DNA of 13,241 nt from Pseudomonadota bacterium (GTDB lineage: Bacteria; Pseudomonadota; Alphaproteobacteria; Rhizobiales; Devosiaceae). Made by a program: the position numbers and the translations under genes. The DNA is taken from contig JAEZBF010000023.1 in NCBI GenBank assembly GCA_023427545.1, forward strand, positions 1 through 13,241, read 5' to 3'. The notes beneath the pieces were generated by a model. The model had not been told where the DNA came from and did no database searches. It saw only the letters and a list, made by a program, of their open reading frames with translations. How positions within the stretch are numbered: the stretch's first letter is position 1; the number at the start of each line of letters is the position of its first letter. This document shows, piece after piece, positions 13,016 through 13,241 of this stretch.

Positions 13016-13029
13016 TTGATCCAGGTCAT
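13016..13029 (-). promoter_or_regulatory. Near-consensus FNR/FixK-type box upstream of the SDR gene
   Basis: On the gene's strand the site reads ATGACCTGGATCAA: seven of the eight defining bases match TTGA-N6-TCAA. It ends 58 nt before the SDR start codon. A possible -10, TAAAGA (minus strand of 12989-12994), lies at the expected distance. Position and spacing, more than sequence alone, support it. Confidence 0.55.
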
Positions 13030-13087
13030 GAAGCGCCGTAACCGTTGGTATTGCTGCTCTCTTCACATCCAGCACATGCGATTGCAG

Positions 13088-13241
13088 TCACCTGAGCCCG
13101 AGCGAAAGGCCCAACAATAATGGATCGCTCGCGTCGGGACGGGGGGTGAACCCGAGCTCGGTGCAGAGCTGCAGCATGCGGGTATTCTCCCGCAGCACCA
13201 TCCCATCGAGCCGGCCTATGCCTTCGGATCGGGCGCACGCG
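13088..13241 (-). CDS. GNAT acetyltransferase C-terminus (partial, runs off the right edge)
   Basis: The last 51 codons of a gene entering from the right edge on the minus strand and ending at TGA 13090-13088. The readable residues include GIGRLDGMVLRENTRMLQL, then CTELGF and TPRPDASDPLLLGLSLGLR. The pattern G-x-x-x-L-x-G-x-V-L-x-E-N-x-x-M-L followed by LGF is the acetyl-CoA-contacting end of a GNAT fold. This version, with GMVLRENTRML and a terminal DP-x-L-x-x-L-x-L strand, resembles the C-terminal GNAT domain of large proteins that fuse an ADP-forming acyl-CoA synthetase to an acetyltransferase. The fusion is inference, because only the tail is visible. It ends 130 nt before the SDR gene on the same strand, with the SDR promoter box between. 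Confidence 0.7.
   Translation of the reverse strand, partial: ACARSEGIGRLDGMVLRENTRMLQLCTELGFTPRPDASDPLLLGLSLGLR

Noticed and set aside
13026..13238. 70-codon minus-strand frame at the right edge.
   Set aside because: It overlaps, in another frame, the GNAT C-terminus that has recognisable motifs; the 70-codon frame has none.

Overview
The window is a GC-rich (roughly 60-65%) stretch of a Gram-negative bacterium. Gene content and codon use suggest an alphaproteobacterium, perhaps a sphingomonad or a relative; this is inference, since no rRNA or other phylogenetic marker is present. It holds ten intact protein genes, one partial gene cut by the right edge and one decayed gene. There are no RNA genes, no insertion sequences and no CRISPR.

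Layout. 1-383: no recognisable gene, but a perfect inverted repeat and a tandem decamer. 482-2071 (+): Tat-exported type-B carboxylesterase. 2191-3324 (+): zinc alcohol dehydrogenase of the Thermoanaerobacter/Clostridium secondary-ADH type. 3431-3637 (+): small conserved CGCR protein. 3719-4366 (+): triple-BON protein. 4371-4773 (-): wreck of a phosphoribosyltransferase gene. 4808-5335 (-): Hsp20. 5432-7054 (-): divergent GroEL without GroES. 7211-11545 (-): three-gene exporter operon (ATPase, double-FtsX permease, HlyD-type adaptor). 11832-12143 (+): small c-type cytochrome. 12205-12957 (-): SDR oxidoreductase. 13088-13241 (-): C-terminal end of a GNAT acetyltransferase, probably the tail of a large CoA-ligase/GNAT fusion.

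Main observation. The 14-bp palindrome TTGA-N6-TCAA, the core of FNR/FixK-type (Crp/Fnr family) sites, occurs seven times exactly and once with a single mismatch. All eight copies lie just upstream of genes: 384 (esterase), 2119 (ADH), 3634 (BON), 5391 (hsp20), 7138 (groEL), 11580 (exporter), 11762 (cytochrome c) and 13016 (SDR, one mismatch). Reading every TTGA on the + strand, I found no perfect copy inside a gene body; one copy overlaps the stop codon of the small CGCR gene. In four cases the gap to the start codon is nearly constant (55-58 nt), as expected for activation from about -41.5. Almost every transcription unit here therefore appears to belong to one oxygen- or NO-responsive regulon.

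How the genes fit together (inference). The set resembles a low-oxygen survival island: protein-repair chaperones (Hsp20, GroEL), an envelope or stress BON protein, redox-balancing dehydrogenases (ADH, SDR), a small electron-carrying cytochrome c, an acyl-CoA ligase/acetyltransferase, a periplasmic esterase and an efflux system, all placed under an Fnr-type activator encoded elsewhere. The chaperone genes show no CIRCE or ROSE element, so they look wired to oxygen status rather than to heat.
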